Shown here in pieces: positions 25,313-37,200 of a stretch of DNA of 64,000 nt. The stretch comes from Nemopilema nomurai (lineage: Eukaryota > Cnidaria > Scyphozoa > Rhizostomeae > Rhizostomatidae): NCBI GenBank assembly GCA_003864495.1, contig ML133420.1, forward strand, positions 751,915-815,914, in the 5' to 3' direction. Positions within the stretch are counted from its first letter, which is position 1, and each line of letters opens with the position of its first letter. A model generated the notes under the pieces. The model was not told the origin of the DNA. It saw nothing but the letters and a program-made list of their open reading frames with translations, and made no database searches. A program made the position numbers and the translations under genes.

Positions 25313-25594
25313 TCAAACAATTTGATTCAGGCGCTCAGTTGAGATTTCAGTAACGGTATCTTCCTCAACATCAAAGCTGACGTCATCGATAGCATCCCAC
25401 TCGAGGCCCTGAAACGGCGTCATAAGAAGCAATTCTCTTCGTTCTTTTCTAATCTTAACGTGTTGTTCTCTTCCGACTGTGCGTTGTCTTTTGCTTCGAT
25501 TACTCGTTTGGAAGTTCGTCGAGTGCCGATTTGATGCATCAGGATATAGGCTTGCAGTAAATGCAAATGCGGTCTGTCTGAGTAATCGTGACAC
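25313..25594 (-). CDS. Candidate terminal exon of an unknown gene
   Basis: An open frame ending in TGA. No ATG opens it, but a plausible acceptor (ATTACTCAGACAG) precedes codon 8, giving about 86 residues. The middle is very basic (SNRSKRQRTVGREQ, then IRKERREL), and the C-terminal 30 residues are acidic (WDAIDDVSFDVEEDTVTE). Charge segregation like this is more typical of a real protein than of noise, but I do not recognise it and found no partner exon. The triplicated coding-like units at 25813-26283 lie just upstream on the same strand; I could not connect them in phase. Confidence 0.3.
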   Translation of the reverse strand: MSRLLRQTAFAFTASLYPDASNRHSTNFQTSNRSKRQRTVGREQHVKIRKERRELLLMTPFQGLEWDAIDDVSFDVEEDTVTEISTERLNQIV

Positions 25595-25812
25595 GTTTAG
25601 GAAAGGTTGTATTGGTTAGTTTTGGTGAAAGAACAGCGTTAAATGCGATATTTTGAAATAAGGATAAATGCGAAGTCTCTTTATCATCTTTTTTCTAGTC
25701 AGTTCCAGTGAAAAAGTGTAGACTACCTGTAGAGGAGGTGGTAAGAACCTATCACTTATTATCTTCATGTAGGATAATTGGGAAGATGGATTGTTTGTTA
25801 TCGATAAAGCTT

Positions 25813-26283
25813 TCATAAATCTTGCAATACATATTGTATGTCCACTAAACTAACATCAAAATGCTTCTCTTGACACGCTCTAAAGATTTCATTCATATGT
25901 GGGTCAACATTTCTTTGGTAAAAAAGTGGCTTTTTTGCAAGGATGTAGTTTTAGTGTTCTTGTTGAAAACAACTCCGCCTTAACGGCTTCAAAACTCTCA
26001 TGCACATGGTACATTCACGTAACCCACTTCAGAATGTTTCTCTTTACATGCCTTAATGCCTGCATTGACATTTGGATCAACAACTCTTGGGTCAGAATAT
26101 GGCCCTTTTGGAAAGGCTATAGCCTTGGTAATTTTGACGGAAACGACTACCAGGCTAACGGCTTTTTAGCTCTTGCAGTACACTTTGTATATCCGCGTAA
26201 CTAACATCAAAATGCTTCTCTTGACATGCTTCAGTGCTTCTGGTAATATTTGGGCAAACATCGTTTCGGTTGCAAAATGGCTT
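25813..26283 (-). repeat. Three tandem coding-like units of about 175 bp
   Basis: The units lie at 25813-25932, 25998-26108 and 26155-26283. Read on the - strand, each is open for 36-42 codons to a stop. All share the core A-C-(Q/K)-E-K-H-(F/S)-(D/E)-V, followed in units 1 and 3 by S-x-x-D-I-Q-x-V-L-Q-(D/E)-L. Several differences between units 1 and 3 are silent or conservative (GCG/GCA, GAC/GAT). None has an ATG in a convincing place. Either these are duplicated exons, possibly alternative terminal exons, or decayed copies of a coding fragment. Confidence 0.6.
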
Positions 26284-28165
26284 ATGATAAGGCTTGATGC
26301 ATTAAATGTTAAACTAAATAGCGCTGGAATCTTAACAATTTTTAAAAACACGGCCTAAAGTTGAATTAATATACAGCCTCTGTCTAGAATGTCTTTGTTT
26401 TCGTCGGTTATCTAACAAATGAAAATGGGAAGCTAAAACGAATTAAAATATTTAAAAATTATTGCATCAATTGAGTTTAATAAAGTTTTGTTCCTTATCA
26501 ATCTATTACTTAGGATTATTACACTGTATTTTTCATTGGTGCAGTTAGTCTCTTCGGCATTCGTCAGTTCGCTCTATTTGTTGACTCTTGCAGCTCTAAG
26601 CTCACATTTCCGAACCGAGATCTTCAAGGCCTCTGTTTGGTTACTAGGCGACACCCTTCGCAAAACCAATAGTGTATTGTTTACCAGTGCGAAAATTGCC
26701 TGACCAACTTGCGAACCTAAATCTTTTGTTCAGCAAAATGAAGTGGTCACTGTGTCATAGTTTTGCTCATCAAACTCACGTTACCTAATTCAGCAACAAA
26801 GTGCATATCAGCTTTCTTTCGTTTATTTCTTCACAACCTTTAGTTTCGGCAAACGAACTACGACAATTATAAAAAACTTACGATGTATGTAACTGTTCTG
26901 CTGCGAATCAGTCAATTTCTTACAGCATCAAACTACATCAGAACTATTACTAACAGCATCGAAAATTATGTGATTCACGATCTACCTGTTTCGTTCTACG
27001 AGTATCGTTTACTGCACCTACCAAAACGCGCGTTAGATTACAGTCTTGTTTTGAAGATGGACATCGTTCAGAAGGCCAGCTTGGTCTCGTGCCCTGAAAC
27101 TTCCCTGTATGTATCTGCTACAATATCAATACGGTTGTAGCCAACTTGGAGCAAATCAAAAGGCGCATTGCCTGGTCATGGTAGGTATCAAAGGAACTAG
27201 GCATTGTCCGTATCAAAGCCATGAGGTCCACAAAATATGTCGAAGTGGCACTTTTAGATCAATCAACATCTTTGGGATCAGTAAAATCGCTGCAAGAAGA
27301 AAGGATAATTTCCATTAATTGATTCTTTGCTGTTGTCCATCGGGAACCCCCTGGAAATTCTAGACATAACGGTATATAATGCCGGGGAAATTTCAATGCC
27401 ACCATAAGTTCAATTGCTTTGTCACTTTGTGTCTAAAGAGCTCAATTTGGCTTCAATCATTTGCTACTTGCTTTGAACTTTGAGCACAGCTTTCTTTCCG
27501 GCATTTTCGATAAGTGCCAACTTTTGCCGCTTGATTGCTTCATGTATTTTTGTGTTTATTGATTGCTTGCGTTCACTTATATATTCCTCATTCTTTACTG
27601 CTCTCTTCCATGTTAAAAGGATGGATTTTGTTATTTCTCTTTCTGTTATTTTTTATTTGGCATTCCAAAGCTTAGGTTATAAAGCTAATTGGCTGATTGG
27701 CTGATTGGCTAATTGGCTGATTGGCTGATTGGCTGATTGGCTGATTGGCTGATTGGCTGATTGGCTGAGTTGCTTATTGGCTGATTGGCTGATTGGCAGA
27801 TATCCTTAATCACACAAAACGTCTCATAAAAATTGTTTTTACCTTGATGCGAAAAACTTTATTCATGCATCACCTATCCCTTGTTTATGCCACAGATAAT
27901 CATGAAAATCCTATAGAGCTATCTACCCACAAGATGTGACGTGATTAAAGTTTAATGTGGTTAGGTGCCAAGTTTTAACAATGAGGCTCTAGCCGATCGC
28001 AACATCGTTTATTGCTTTCTTGGCACATTTTTTAGAAGTTGTGCAAGATTTAAAGACAGAAAACTGGATTATATTTTCTAAAGTTATCAGCACTGTCAAA
28101 TCTACATTGCAGAAGTGAAAGTTTAACAATTACACAACAAATATTTGTTTGCAACATATCTATCC
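26284..28165. other. Intergenic region before GPCR 5
   Basis: No supported gene. It contains the 8-bp satellite at 27684-27799. Confidence 0.4.
27684..27799. repeat. 8-bp tandem repeat
   Basis: About 14 copies of CTGATTGG, with occasional CTAATTGG, CTGAGTTG and CTTATTGG variants. The array is nearly pure in its centre. Confidence 0.9.
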
Positions 28166-29095
28166 TTAATGCAAATGACTAAGCTCAGGATTGTTGTGCG
28201 ATGTTTTGAAGAAATGTCTTCTTATCTTTGCATTTCTAAATATGAATATCAACGCATTGACGGAGCCGCACAGATAAACCAGAAGAAGGCTCCACCATCT
28301 AAAAGATCCCAACCAGCTTTCTTTGTGCGCCTCAACTTTTGTTGGTCGTAGAGAGCTCGAAAGGAAGTATGGGAAATAACATATAGCCTGTGACGTCATT
28401 ATGATGATCATGGTCTTTGCTAAGACGGCGTCTGCTCTGACAATGGATGTCATGCACTGGTTTCCACGACTGTCTTTCCTAAGGATTGTCTTCATGTGAC
28501 CTCTGATCGACCTGAATATCAAGACATAGTTCAGCCAGATGAACAGCACTACAATGGTATCAATAGACATCATTATCAGATCGAATGTGACGTAAGTGTG
28601 TTTGATACTCGAAAGTATCGACCCGCCCGCCACAGCTATCGCAACAAACAAGTTTGCTATTACGATTATTCTACCTCTAGACTGGCTCATATGAGAGCTG
28701 TACTTGGTTTTGTACTTGATATGAAAGTAGCGATCGACGGCGATTATTGCCAACATGACACCCGAAAAATGGCAGAAGACGAACCCCACTGCTTGCGAAG
28801 CAATTTCGATGGTACAAGAAACCACGTTGTTCGTACGGGAATTCGAAATGGCAGCGATGACGAATGGCTGAGCCAGTAGTCCCACACCGCAGTCAGATAC
28901 ACTTAGGCAAACTATAAACTGATTTGAGATCTTCTCCAACTGCTTCGTCTTTCGTAATGCATAGATCAAGAGGCCATTGGTCAGGATGTTGAGAAAAGCA
29001 ACTATCACATTCAACACAATGAGGCACGTGGTGGTTGCCGGCGAGATGCTATACTCAGTCAAGTAGGCGGTCTTGCACCACTTTGTGTGATTCAT
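28166..29095 (-). CDS. Class A GPCR, array member 5
   Basis: An intronless receptor of 309 residues with a clear ATG at 29093-29095. The N-terminus MNHTKWCKTAYLTE holds an N-glycosylation sequon (NHT) and C7; the family PTE is LTE here. Features seen: TM2 aspartate in CLSVSD; C94 in VSCTIE; DRY at 121-123; a short loop 2 with no Cys; RADAVLAKT at the foot of TM6; CYFPYF with P242; and TM7 VNALIFIFRNAKIRR, so NPxxY is N-A-x-x-F. Loop 3 is polar and charged (TKVEAHKES). The short tail ends in SHLH. This gene has the clearest start codon and was used to choose the starts of the others. It is the rightmost member, about 5 kb from its nearest sibling. Confidence 0.92.
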   Translation of the reverse strand: MNHTKWCKTAYLTEYSISPATTTCLIVLNVIVAFLNILTNGLLIYALRKTKQLEKISNQFIVCLSVSDCGVGLLAQPFVIAAISNSRTNNVVSCTIEIASQAVGFVFCHFSGVMLAIIAVDRYFHIKYKTKYSSHMSQSRGRIIVIANLFVAIAVAGGSILSSIKHTYVTFDLIMMSIDTIVVLFIWLNYVLIFRSIRGHMKTILRKDSRGNQCMTSIVRADAVLAKTMIIIMTSQAICYFPYFLSSSLRPTKVEAHKESWLGSFRWWSLLLVYLCGSVNALIFIFRNAKIRRHFFKTSHNNPELSHLH

Positions 29096-32000
29096 CGTGA
29101 CTGCTTACTGACATCAAAAAAGACCATTAACGATGATTGTTTCTTTATTCTGGAATATAGTCTTTTCTTTGACCAACTTTAGATTTACGACTTTCTATTT
29201 CAGTCAACTATTCGGCTTGACTGGCAACAATTTATCTTCAAAAACACTGCCTTGGCCCAATCTTCTAGAAGCGATCTCTATTTGTTCCAGTATATGACCA
29301 ACCTCTACAGCCAAGTGATAATCAATTTGCTGAACAGCTGCCTTTGCTTATACCTGAACTTTGAATGATACTAGTGCTTGCCACAACACGCACTCTTCCT
29401 CTAACAAAACATCCACATCGGCATAGCGACACCTTCTGATTCTGTTGGCCGTTTTCTGCATATTTATTTATCAAAGAATGCTAAATGATTACCTGACACT
29501 AAATGCAATTACCGACGTATGCAATAGTACATGCATTGTTTCTATGGATACATTCATGCAAAATTCATGAAATCAATGGTATTGACTTGGGCATGACGTC
29601 ACAACAGGTATATTTGTCCATAATTAATACATTCTGACTTTGTGAGACCGATTTTGCAATAGCAGGTCATGCCTTCGTCGACGTGGGGTTGTATTTTCTG
29701 CACATAATCAAGTGTCAACAGGGGCTCAAGGTAACCAAAAGCACAGTGACCTTTCGCTAACGAGCCTTCAATAAACAGAGCCTCCGAATTTCGTGCCAAA
29801 ATTCATTGACATAGGTGGACACACATGCATAGGTGAATTCATGACTATTAAATTTAGAGTCAATTGAATTTCGATTACTTGATATAATTCTTTTAGATCA
29901 ATACAAATAATTATTAGAAAAAGCCTTTTTCTGACGAGTTTGTAGCAAGGTTTATTGACATATGTATGTACCCCTAGCTAGCCGGACAATGACGAACTCT
30001 TGCCTTAACAATTTTGGAATCAATTGTATTCCTAATAATTAATTGTAGACTGACATATGAATAGTGCTTGGCAGGAAAACTTAGAACTGAAATGAGGTTA
30101 AGCAGAGATCATAATTCTAATTATCGCACAATGAATTAGCAATAATAAAAAACTAATCTGGTAAAATTTTCGTTTGCCCTGGGGAAAACTATTTAAGAAA
30201 CGTTATAGCATAATGTTATCTTGTACATATCACGAGGAAGACTTTCACATATAAATAATGTACATGTTATTGAAATCACTAGATCAATGACACTTAATTT
30301 GGACGACCCTCAATCTCGTTTGGCAATAACTAAGAAAGATGAATGGAGAAACAAGCCCTTTGTCCCACCCAAGTAGAATTTGACGCGATACCCCTTAGGA
30401 TGATGGTAACGACACGGTTTCCTAACTCTCAAATCAACAATACTTTTGTCAAATTGAGCATATGAGCTTCTTTGTTTCATTTTTTGCACTTTGTGCATTT
30501 TAGGTAATCAATAACAATACTGCTGGCTTATAATGCTACTATAGCCAAGCAGAGATCAGCGCCACCATGTGCCAAATTTCTAGTTTTCTTTCCATTGGCT
30601 CACTCAGTTTACTGATCTTTGGTTTACTCAAACAATCTTCCAGAGCAGCATTTAAAGTGAGAGAAATGTTTACGCTTTGCTATCAAAGCTTATTATCACT
30701 TTTTAGGTTACAGAGCCCATTTGAAATCTGATGATTTGCTGTTTTGTCTAAAACTCTTTTTGATCGATTTTCTTCGAATTAAGCAATTCTACTTTCACTC
30801 GCTGTAACACAGACTGGAGGTTTGAATTCACTAATCTAATAAAAGGCTGCTAGAATTGCTTTTACTGGAATTGGACAGTGAAAGTGTCATTAGTCTAGAA
30901 TGTTAGAATTGTCATTTTCAGGAACATAAAGCACTAACATCAGCCTTGGTCTGCTTTTGAAATTAAAACTTTAAACTAAACAATAATTTAACATGTTTTT
31001 GAAATTTTGGTCTTAACCTATAGTAGAGGTTTCTGTACCAGTAAACATTCGCTCCATTGGATTAAGTCTAGTAAACCTTTTCATTGTGGAGAAGTAAATA
31101 AAATATGAAATAGCCTCTGGTCTTGTTGAAGCATTAGATAGTGTTTTGTTTGCTACTCTTATTTGGGATAAAGAATTTTAATCGTTTTCCTTCACAGGTA
31201 CGCATTTTTTTTTTAATTTTTCTTAGATAAGAAAATTAATGTTTGTCATGTGTCGTCTGTTCATTGGTCCAAGTGCATTCATCTGTTTACCCTGACAAAT
31301 AGCCTTGCCCAACAGGATTGCTGCTCGCCAGTACATAGAATAAAAGAGGAAAAATCATTATCTTTGTTTGATTTTCAAATTTAGTTGATACATGCACTTA
31401 AAAACATGCTACATCTTGCAACATAAAAACATTACCAATATTGCTGTCCCTTCAATTTATTACTTCCTTGCCCATAACAATGAAACGTGTTTCGTTTTAG
31501 ACCCAACAGCCACAATGGCTAGCATGACAAAATCATGCATTCATCAGCATTTATCCATTGTGGAGCACGAACATTTCTTCGAGGCAGAGGTGAAATATCT
31601 TTTCATTAATGTCAGAAAAATTTGCGGAAAGTCCTATTGTTTTGATAAGACTTTATTTAAGTCCTAAACTTTCAACTCTTTCTACTCTACCATTTATATT
31701 AAACAATAAGATGGATGAACCAGGAATTTTGTTTTGAGTGCTTCTGATTTCAGTTTGATATATATCTCAGTGACGTTACCAACTGGCTTGCCGGAGGGGG
31801 TATTTTTGCAAATAAACTGGTAAATCACCACCAGGACTATGTCTAATTCCATCAGTTGGTCGGTGATTTTCCACCAGTCAAAATGTCCCTGGAGCCGGAG
31901 AAATATTTCGCAAATCCTTGTTATCTGATAAATAATCAACGTTTTTATAATTATTACCTATCAGAAATCGGGCTTGTTTTTTCCTATAAATCAAAAATAT

Positions 32001-33172
32001 GAATTCCTCTACTTTAAAGAGTATTTTCATTATAGTCGTTTCTTATCCTTTTTGTTTCTGGCAGCTCAAACAGCCTACCTAAAGAAAACCTTCACCAGCC
32101 AAAGTTCGTCGAAAATTGCTTTGGCATTTTCTGTGCTCTATCCTTTGATTAAGTCCAGGATATACTAAGTGGGGTTTGAAAACTGAATAAAAGCCAAGAG
32201 GGTGAAATGCATTGTGGCTCGTTCAGAGTAGCAAAGGTATTTTATTTGGTTAGTCTTGTTCGCATCAAATTGCTCTGGCTGCCGTGGAACATATCACCAG
32301 CGCGACTATACGCTTCTCTTTATAAGAAACCGGTTTACAAGGAACCTAGTTAAAGGAACCTAGTTAAAAGGAACCTATAACTAGAGCCCCCAAAATTGAA
32401 AAAAATTTTGGAACTTAACCATGTTTTTAAGAAACTTCATTAAAGATGATATTCTGAGCCGGAAATGATACGTACCGGATGTCTCGGTAATAATACGAAA
32501 ATAATACAACAGTTTAACCACACTGAGCTTGGTGTCTCGATAAGTACCCCTGTTTCCATAAGAATAATGAACAAAAAATACGATATCAAATCCTATAAAC
32601 TTTTATACAATTAATTTACGAGGAAAAGCGCATAATTTGATGTTAAATGCTTATCTAGAAATAAGAAACTTTCAAGAAACTTTAAGTACTAGAAACTAGT
32701 GGAAAATTAAGTAAATGTAAAAAAAACGTGTGAGTTAAACAGCATTTTGTTTTCAAATTCTTTGCATTGCACATAAGAACGGATGCCCATTTCCCCGGGG
32801 GCTGTGCAGATGGAACGGTTTCTTTCATTTCATTCGTACGAAGCAATTTGAAATGGTAGTTGTACAATGAATTGATTCAGATGTTGGTTCAACCCTTCTA
32901 ATGTTGTGGCGCATGGACTTTTCTATCGATTCTTTTCTTTTAAGTGTGATTTAGTGGGTATATCGATAAAGTAAGCTCCAAGAGGAAAGGGGAGATGAAT
33001 TCATCCCTCGTTGTCGTCCTAATTTTGCATTTTACTTGAAGGATGTTGTCTAGGATAACTGGCAGGTTGTAACGCCTCATTTGTTGCTAGCTGCACACGA
33101 AAGTTGCAGTTAGTGTAGCTTTTAGCTTTATAACAAGTTAACAACTTTATTTATCAATGAAAGCTAACACAT
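29096..33172. other. Intergenic region between the GPCR array and the ankyrin-DHHC gene
   Basis: No firmly supported gene. A possible first coding exon of the ankyrin-DHHC gene lies around 31500-31588: the ATG at 31515 sits in CACAATGG, runs 25 codons and ends at GAG|GTGAAA. It cannot join the 34298 exon directly in phase, so at least one further exon would be needed. A short GGAACCTAGTTAAA repeat, two copies plus a remnant, lies near 32340-32377. Confidence 0.35.
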
Positions 33173-33307
33173 GGCCTCCGACGCAGGTTGGAAAGCGGAG
33201 GGGCCAAGGAAGATTTTAACAATCATAACAAAAGATGTTTAAAAAGCTGTAATGTTGTACAGAAAAGTGAGGGGGCCATGGCCCCCAGCCCCCCTTCGTC
33301 GCAGGCC
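33173..33307. mobile_element. MITE-like element with GC-rich inverted ends
   Basis: The left end GGCCTCCGACGCAGG (33173-33187) and the reverse complement of the right end, GGCCTGCGACGAAGG (33293-33307), match at 13 of 15 positions; the match extends a few bases outward. A perfect 16-bp palindrome, GGGGGCCATGGCCCCC, lies at 33271-33286. The roughly 135-bp element has no coding capacity and stands out by its GC-rich ends in AT-rich surroundings. No clean target-site duplication was found. It could also be a chance palindrome cluster. Confidence 0.45.
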
Positions 33308-33818
33308 CTGTAACATCCTTCTTTCAAAAAGCTGGTTATAATTAGCTGTTTCGTGACATCATCCTACCCCTTTCTCGCCCCAGTCTCAGCGAGGATCTTC
33401 CTGGTCCTGCCTTCTATGATAAAAAAATATTTGGACCTCTATGAGGGCTAAGTTTATGAGGGTTTTCATGCACATTTAAGTAAGTAATTAAGTTTTAGTA
33501 GAAAGCTTTAGTCATCATGTTAACAGTCCCTAACAATTTGGCGTTCTATTTGGATTTATTTCACTTTTCAGAAGCCTGTGCTATTTAAAACCCTGTCGCA
33601 GGTCTAGAAACAGAGCATTTGAAATTATTGAAAGCTTCAACAGCAACCCTTCTTTGTGACGATGGTACGCAATTTACGTTCGTCCCATCCCCTCTGACAC
33701 TTTCCTTTTAATTCGTTTATGGCCTATGGCCAAGTGCATGCACCCTCCAATTCAAACCGAGACTCCTCCAAGATTGCCATTCAAGGGCAGTTTGGAGTCC
33801 CGCGTTAGCAGTCGGTTA

Positions 33819-34040
33819 CTATTTTGATGCCAATGCTTGCAGGATTTCGGCTTTTTTTATGCTGAAATGTCTGCTATCACAAATGAGCCTTGCCAACATG
33901 GATGCGAACATGCAACCGATCATACCAACGTAGAAATAGATATTTTCAAGGCCACGCAACTTGGGTAAGTGGTCGCAGCCCTCGCAGCTTAAAAAGGCAG
34001 CGCAAATATTGACGAATGTTTTCAGCATGGTGGGAAGCAT
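33819..34040 (-). CDS. Candidate 73-residue single-pass membrane protein
   Basis: A complete frame with ATG at 34038-34040 and a second ATG four codons later. A short hydrophobic, Cys-containing N-terminus is followed by CEGCDHLPKLRGLE, one likely membrane segment (YFYVGMIGCMFASMLARLI) and a basic tail ending ILQALASK. I do not recognise it. A short, evenly composed frame with a clear membrane helix and tail is suggestive, but frames of this length arise by chance here. It lies about 260 bp upstream of the first ankyrin exon on the opposite strand, so it would sit in the 5' intron of that gene. Confidence 0.3.
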   Translation of the reverse strand: MLPTMLKTFVNICAAFLSCEGCDHLPKLRGLENIYFYVGMIGCMFASMLARLICDSRHFSIKKAEILQALASK

Positions 34041-34297
34041 TCAGCCTCCTTCGAATTCAAAAACAAATTTTAAATGCTTAAGGAAAATTTGTTTCATAGC
34101 CTAGATTTTCATATAACTTCGTTTTTGTGTACTTTCACTGGGTACTGCGAGGGCCAGACCCATCTAGAGTACATTCATTTATAGGCCCTTACACAACCCT
34201 AATCGATCTGCCGAACTATTTCATACACTGATTTTCTGTTATGCCCGTCTAGTTCACATGTTGATCATGTAAAAAAATGCAGTTTTTTGTTTTTCAG

Positions 34298-37200
34298 TGA
34301 CCTAAACAAGTGTCGACAAATAGTTCAAAAAGAGGGCCCTGAAGTGCTGTACATAGTTGATCAGAAAGGCCACTCCCCCTTGCACTGGGCATCACTTGCT
34401 GGATATAACGATATTGTGAAGTTTTTCATTGAGTCTAATGCACCAGTCAACAAAGAAAGCACCAATGAACTTGCTCCAAAACCTATTCATTGGGCCTGTG
34501 TCAATGGCCACATTGTCACAGTGGATATACTTTTGCAAAATGGGGCATCAATTGACACAATTGACAACAGAAACTGCACTCCATTAATATATGCATCACA
34601 ATATGGGAAAACAATGTTAGCAGGGTATTTGATTGGTAAAGGTGCTAGAAAAGACCTCACTGACTTGGATGGTGACAATGCTCTACATTGGGCTGCTTTC
34701 AAAGGTGGGTTGTATATTTTCTTTGTGAATGAGATGTGTTAATTGCATGTCTGACAATAAGGAAATTTCTTTAATAACATCCTTCGTTGTGTCTATATAC
34801 ATGCATACAAAAATACATAATTTTTTTATTTTGTAACATAGGTTTAATGTTTGGCAACCTCTTGTTGGTTGGTGTGGACAAGAAATTTGTTTAATTATTT
34901 TAAAATTCTTGGACAATGTTTTCTTAGCATTTGACAATTTTTGAACACTTTTTAGATCTGAGTCAAATTTTTCCCATAATGTTGATCCTCTGTATTTTAA
35001 TGTGTTTTGATCAGTTTCTGGTTTCAACCTTTCTATCTCTACTTTCTCTCATCTGTTCAACATTTGTTTGTTTTTTTATAATCAACAATGTATTTTATTG
35101 AGTTTTTCATGAAAGACAGTCAATTTTTGTTCTTGTTAGCCAATAATGCGGTACCATTGAAAGTTAAGTTACAGAGAACAGTATTGTGTTGTACTATTGG
35201 GCATTGAAAATAGAAGATCAAATATATGCATTTTGATTTTGAACAAAAGTCTAATTCTTGAAAAAATATGATAATAGCTATCTAAAGGGTAATCTTGATT
35301 AAATGTGGTGAGAATTTTTTGAATGTAGCCTAAAATCTTTGATTCATGTTTTGCTTTACAGGGTATTCAGAGATGGTTCAGCTTTTGTTATACAGTGGCT
35401 TTAATCCAAGGCAAAGAGATACCCTCAACCAGGTATCTCCTAGAGCTTGTATCATCTTACAGCATCCAAAATAAGTAGAATCTTATTCTGGATTATATGT
35501 AGGCCTCTAGTACCCTATAGAATCCTGATGGAATTGAATCCAGTATTAAGATCATAGCGTGTAATTTTAAGGTGAATGTAAAGTACCACCATTTTGCTTA
35601 ACAATCTTTGAGTTAATACCTTTCTAAGTTGTGGTTTTGTGTGTGACCTTGGATCATATTTTAAATAGATGTGTGGTACAAACTATATATTTTATGTCTA
35701 ATATTTGATGATTATTATTTTAGACACCTCTTCATCTTGCTTGTCTAAGTGGCAACCTGGCAACTGTCAAACTTATTGTTGACCAGGTTTGTAATAAATG
35801 TTGGTTTATTTGCTTGACATGATTCAATCCATTTTTAAGCAAGACCATCCTGATTGTAGAAGTCAAATTATTTTCCTTCTGTACATGCCAAAGTCATATA
35901 CTTTATTTTATTTACAAAAACCATGCCATCTCAGAATATTTGAAAACAGATTGCTGTGATAATCCACCTTTATTGATTTCTACCTCCCCCCCATTCTTAA
36001 AAGTTGAAGGATGTATAAATTGCATCATAAGCTTTTTCTGATCGTTTACTAATAATGTTTAATTTCTCTTTTTAACTGCTTTTATGTTGCCATGTTGGCA
36101 TTTCTAAACAGAAGGCCAACCAACCTTGTTCCTCCTCAAATGAACATTCAATACTTTAATATCTAAGATCAATTGCAGGCCTGTATGCCTCTGTCAATGT
36201 CATTTTCATGGTTTGGCTCTTTTAAGCAAGATTTTGTTTTCAATATTGCATTGGCAATCTTTCAGGATGCTGATTTGTTTCTAAAAGACAACAATGGGAA
36301 AACACCTATTGATCTTGCAACAGGGAGGTCATATAAAAATTTAATGGAATATCTACGAAGAAAGATGAGGATGGATACATTGTTTAGTTTCTGGTGATTC
36401 TTGCTTTTATCTTTGAAGTGTCTGTTCAATCATTCCGATTTTTAAGTCAAAAGCTACATGCTTTTCGAAAATTCAAAAGTTGCTACATGCTTTTCGAAAA
36501 TTCAAAAGTTGCTACATGTAAGCAGGCCTTTCCGTTAGTATTTTAGTGGGCGCGAACTCATCTTGCTAAGGCGCACATTTTACCAAAAAAATTTATTAAC
36601 GTTAAAGTTGGCAGAAACGGCATGTTTTCGTATGTACCACAAATCGAAACCACCATTGTCTTCTCATTCTTTTTCTTCGGTCTTTGATTCGATATCTTCG
36701 TCCTTGTGATACTAGCGAAAAGTAGATAGCTCTATGGCTTGACCCTTTGAATTACTGGCCATTTAAGGTTTTCTGTCGTGAAAAGGGCGAAAAGAAGCAC
36801 AAGTCTGTCTCCATGCACATGTACGAAAGAATGAATGAGTAAAGTCGCGTGACTTATGTTGAAATCCAATTATAACAATCAGGGATCACAATAACAGTTT
36901 ATTGACCGGAAACTTATTCAAAAGGTGTTTGCTTTAACTTGGCAATAACAATTTCCTCGAAAGAGGGATTAAAAGAAGCAACGGTTTATTAGAAATCAAT
37001 CGATTTCGAATCCGCAAGGCTCTTTGTATAATAATTAACAAGGAACGCGATTTAAAGGGTGCTCATAAACCAGGCGCCTGATTTATTGCGCGTCTCAGCC
37101 TGTGTAAGGTCTGTGCTAGTTTGAAGCTGTCCTGTTTTTACCTCTTGAAAACTTGGCAGAATTTGTATATTTTCACTGCAAGCTCAATATCTATGAATTT

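Noticed and set aside
15368..28400. Repeated TGACGTCA (CRE-like) sites
   Set aside because: In four receptors this is simply the codons for Met-Thr-Ser in the conserved TM6 motif MTSQ, so it is protein conservation rather than a regulatory site.
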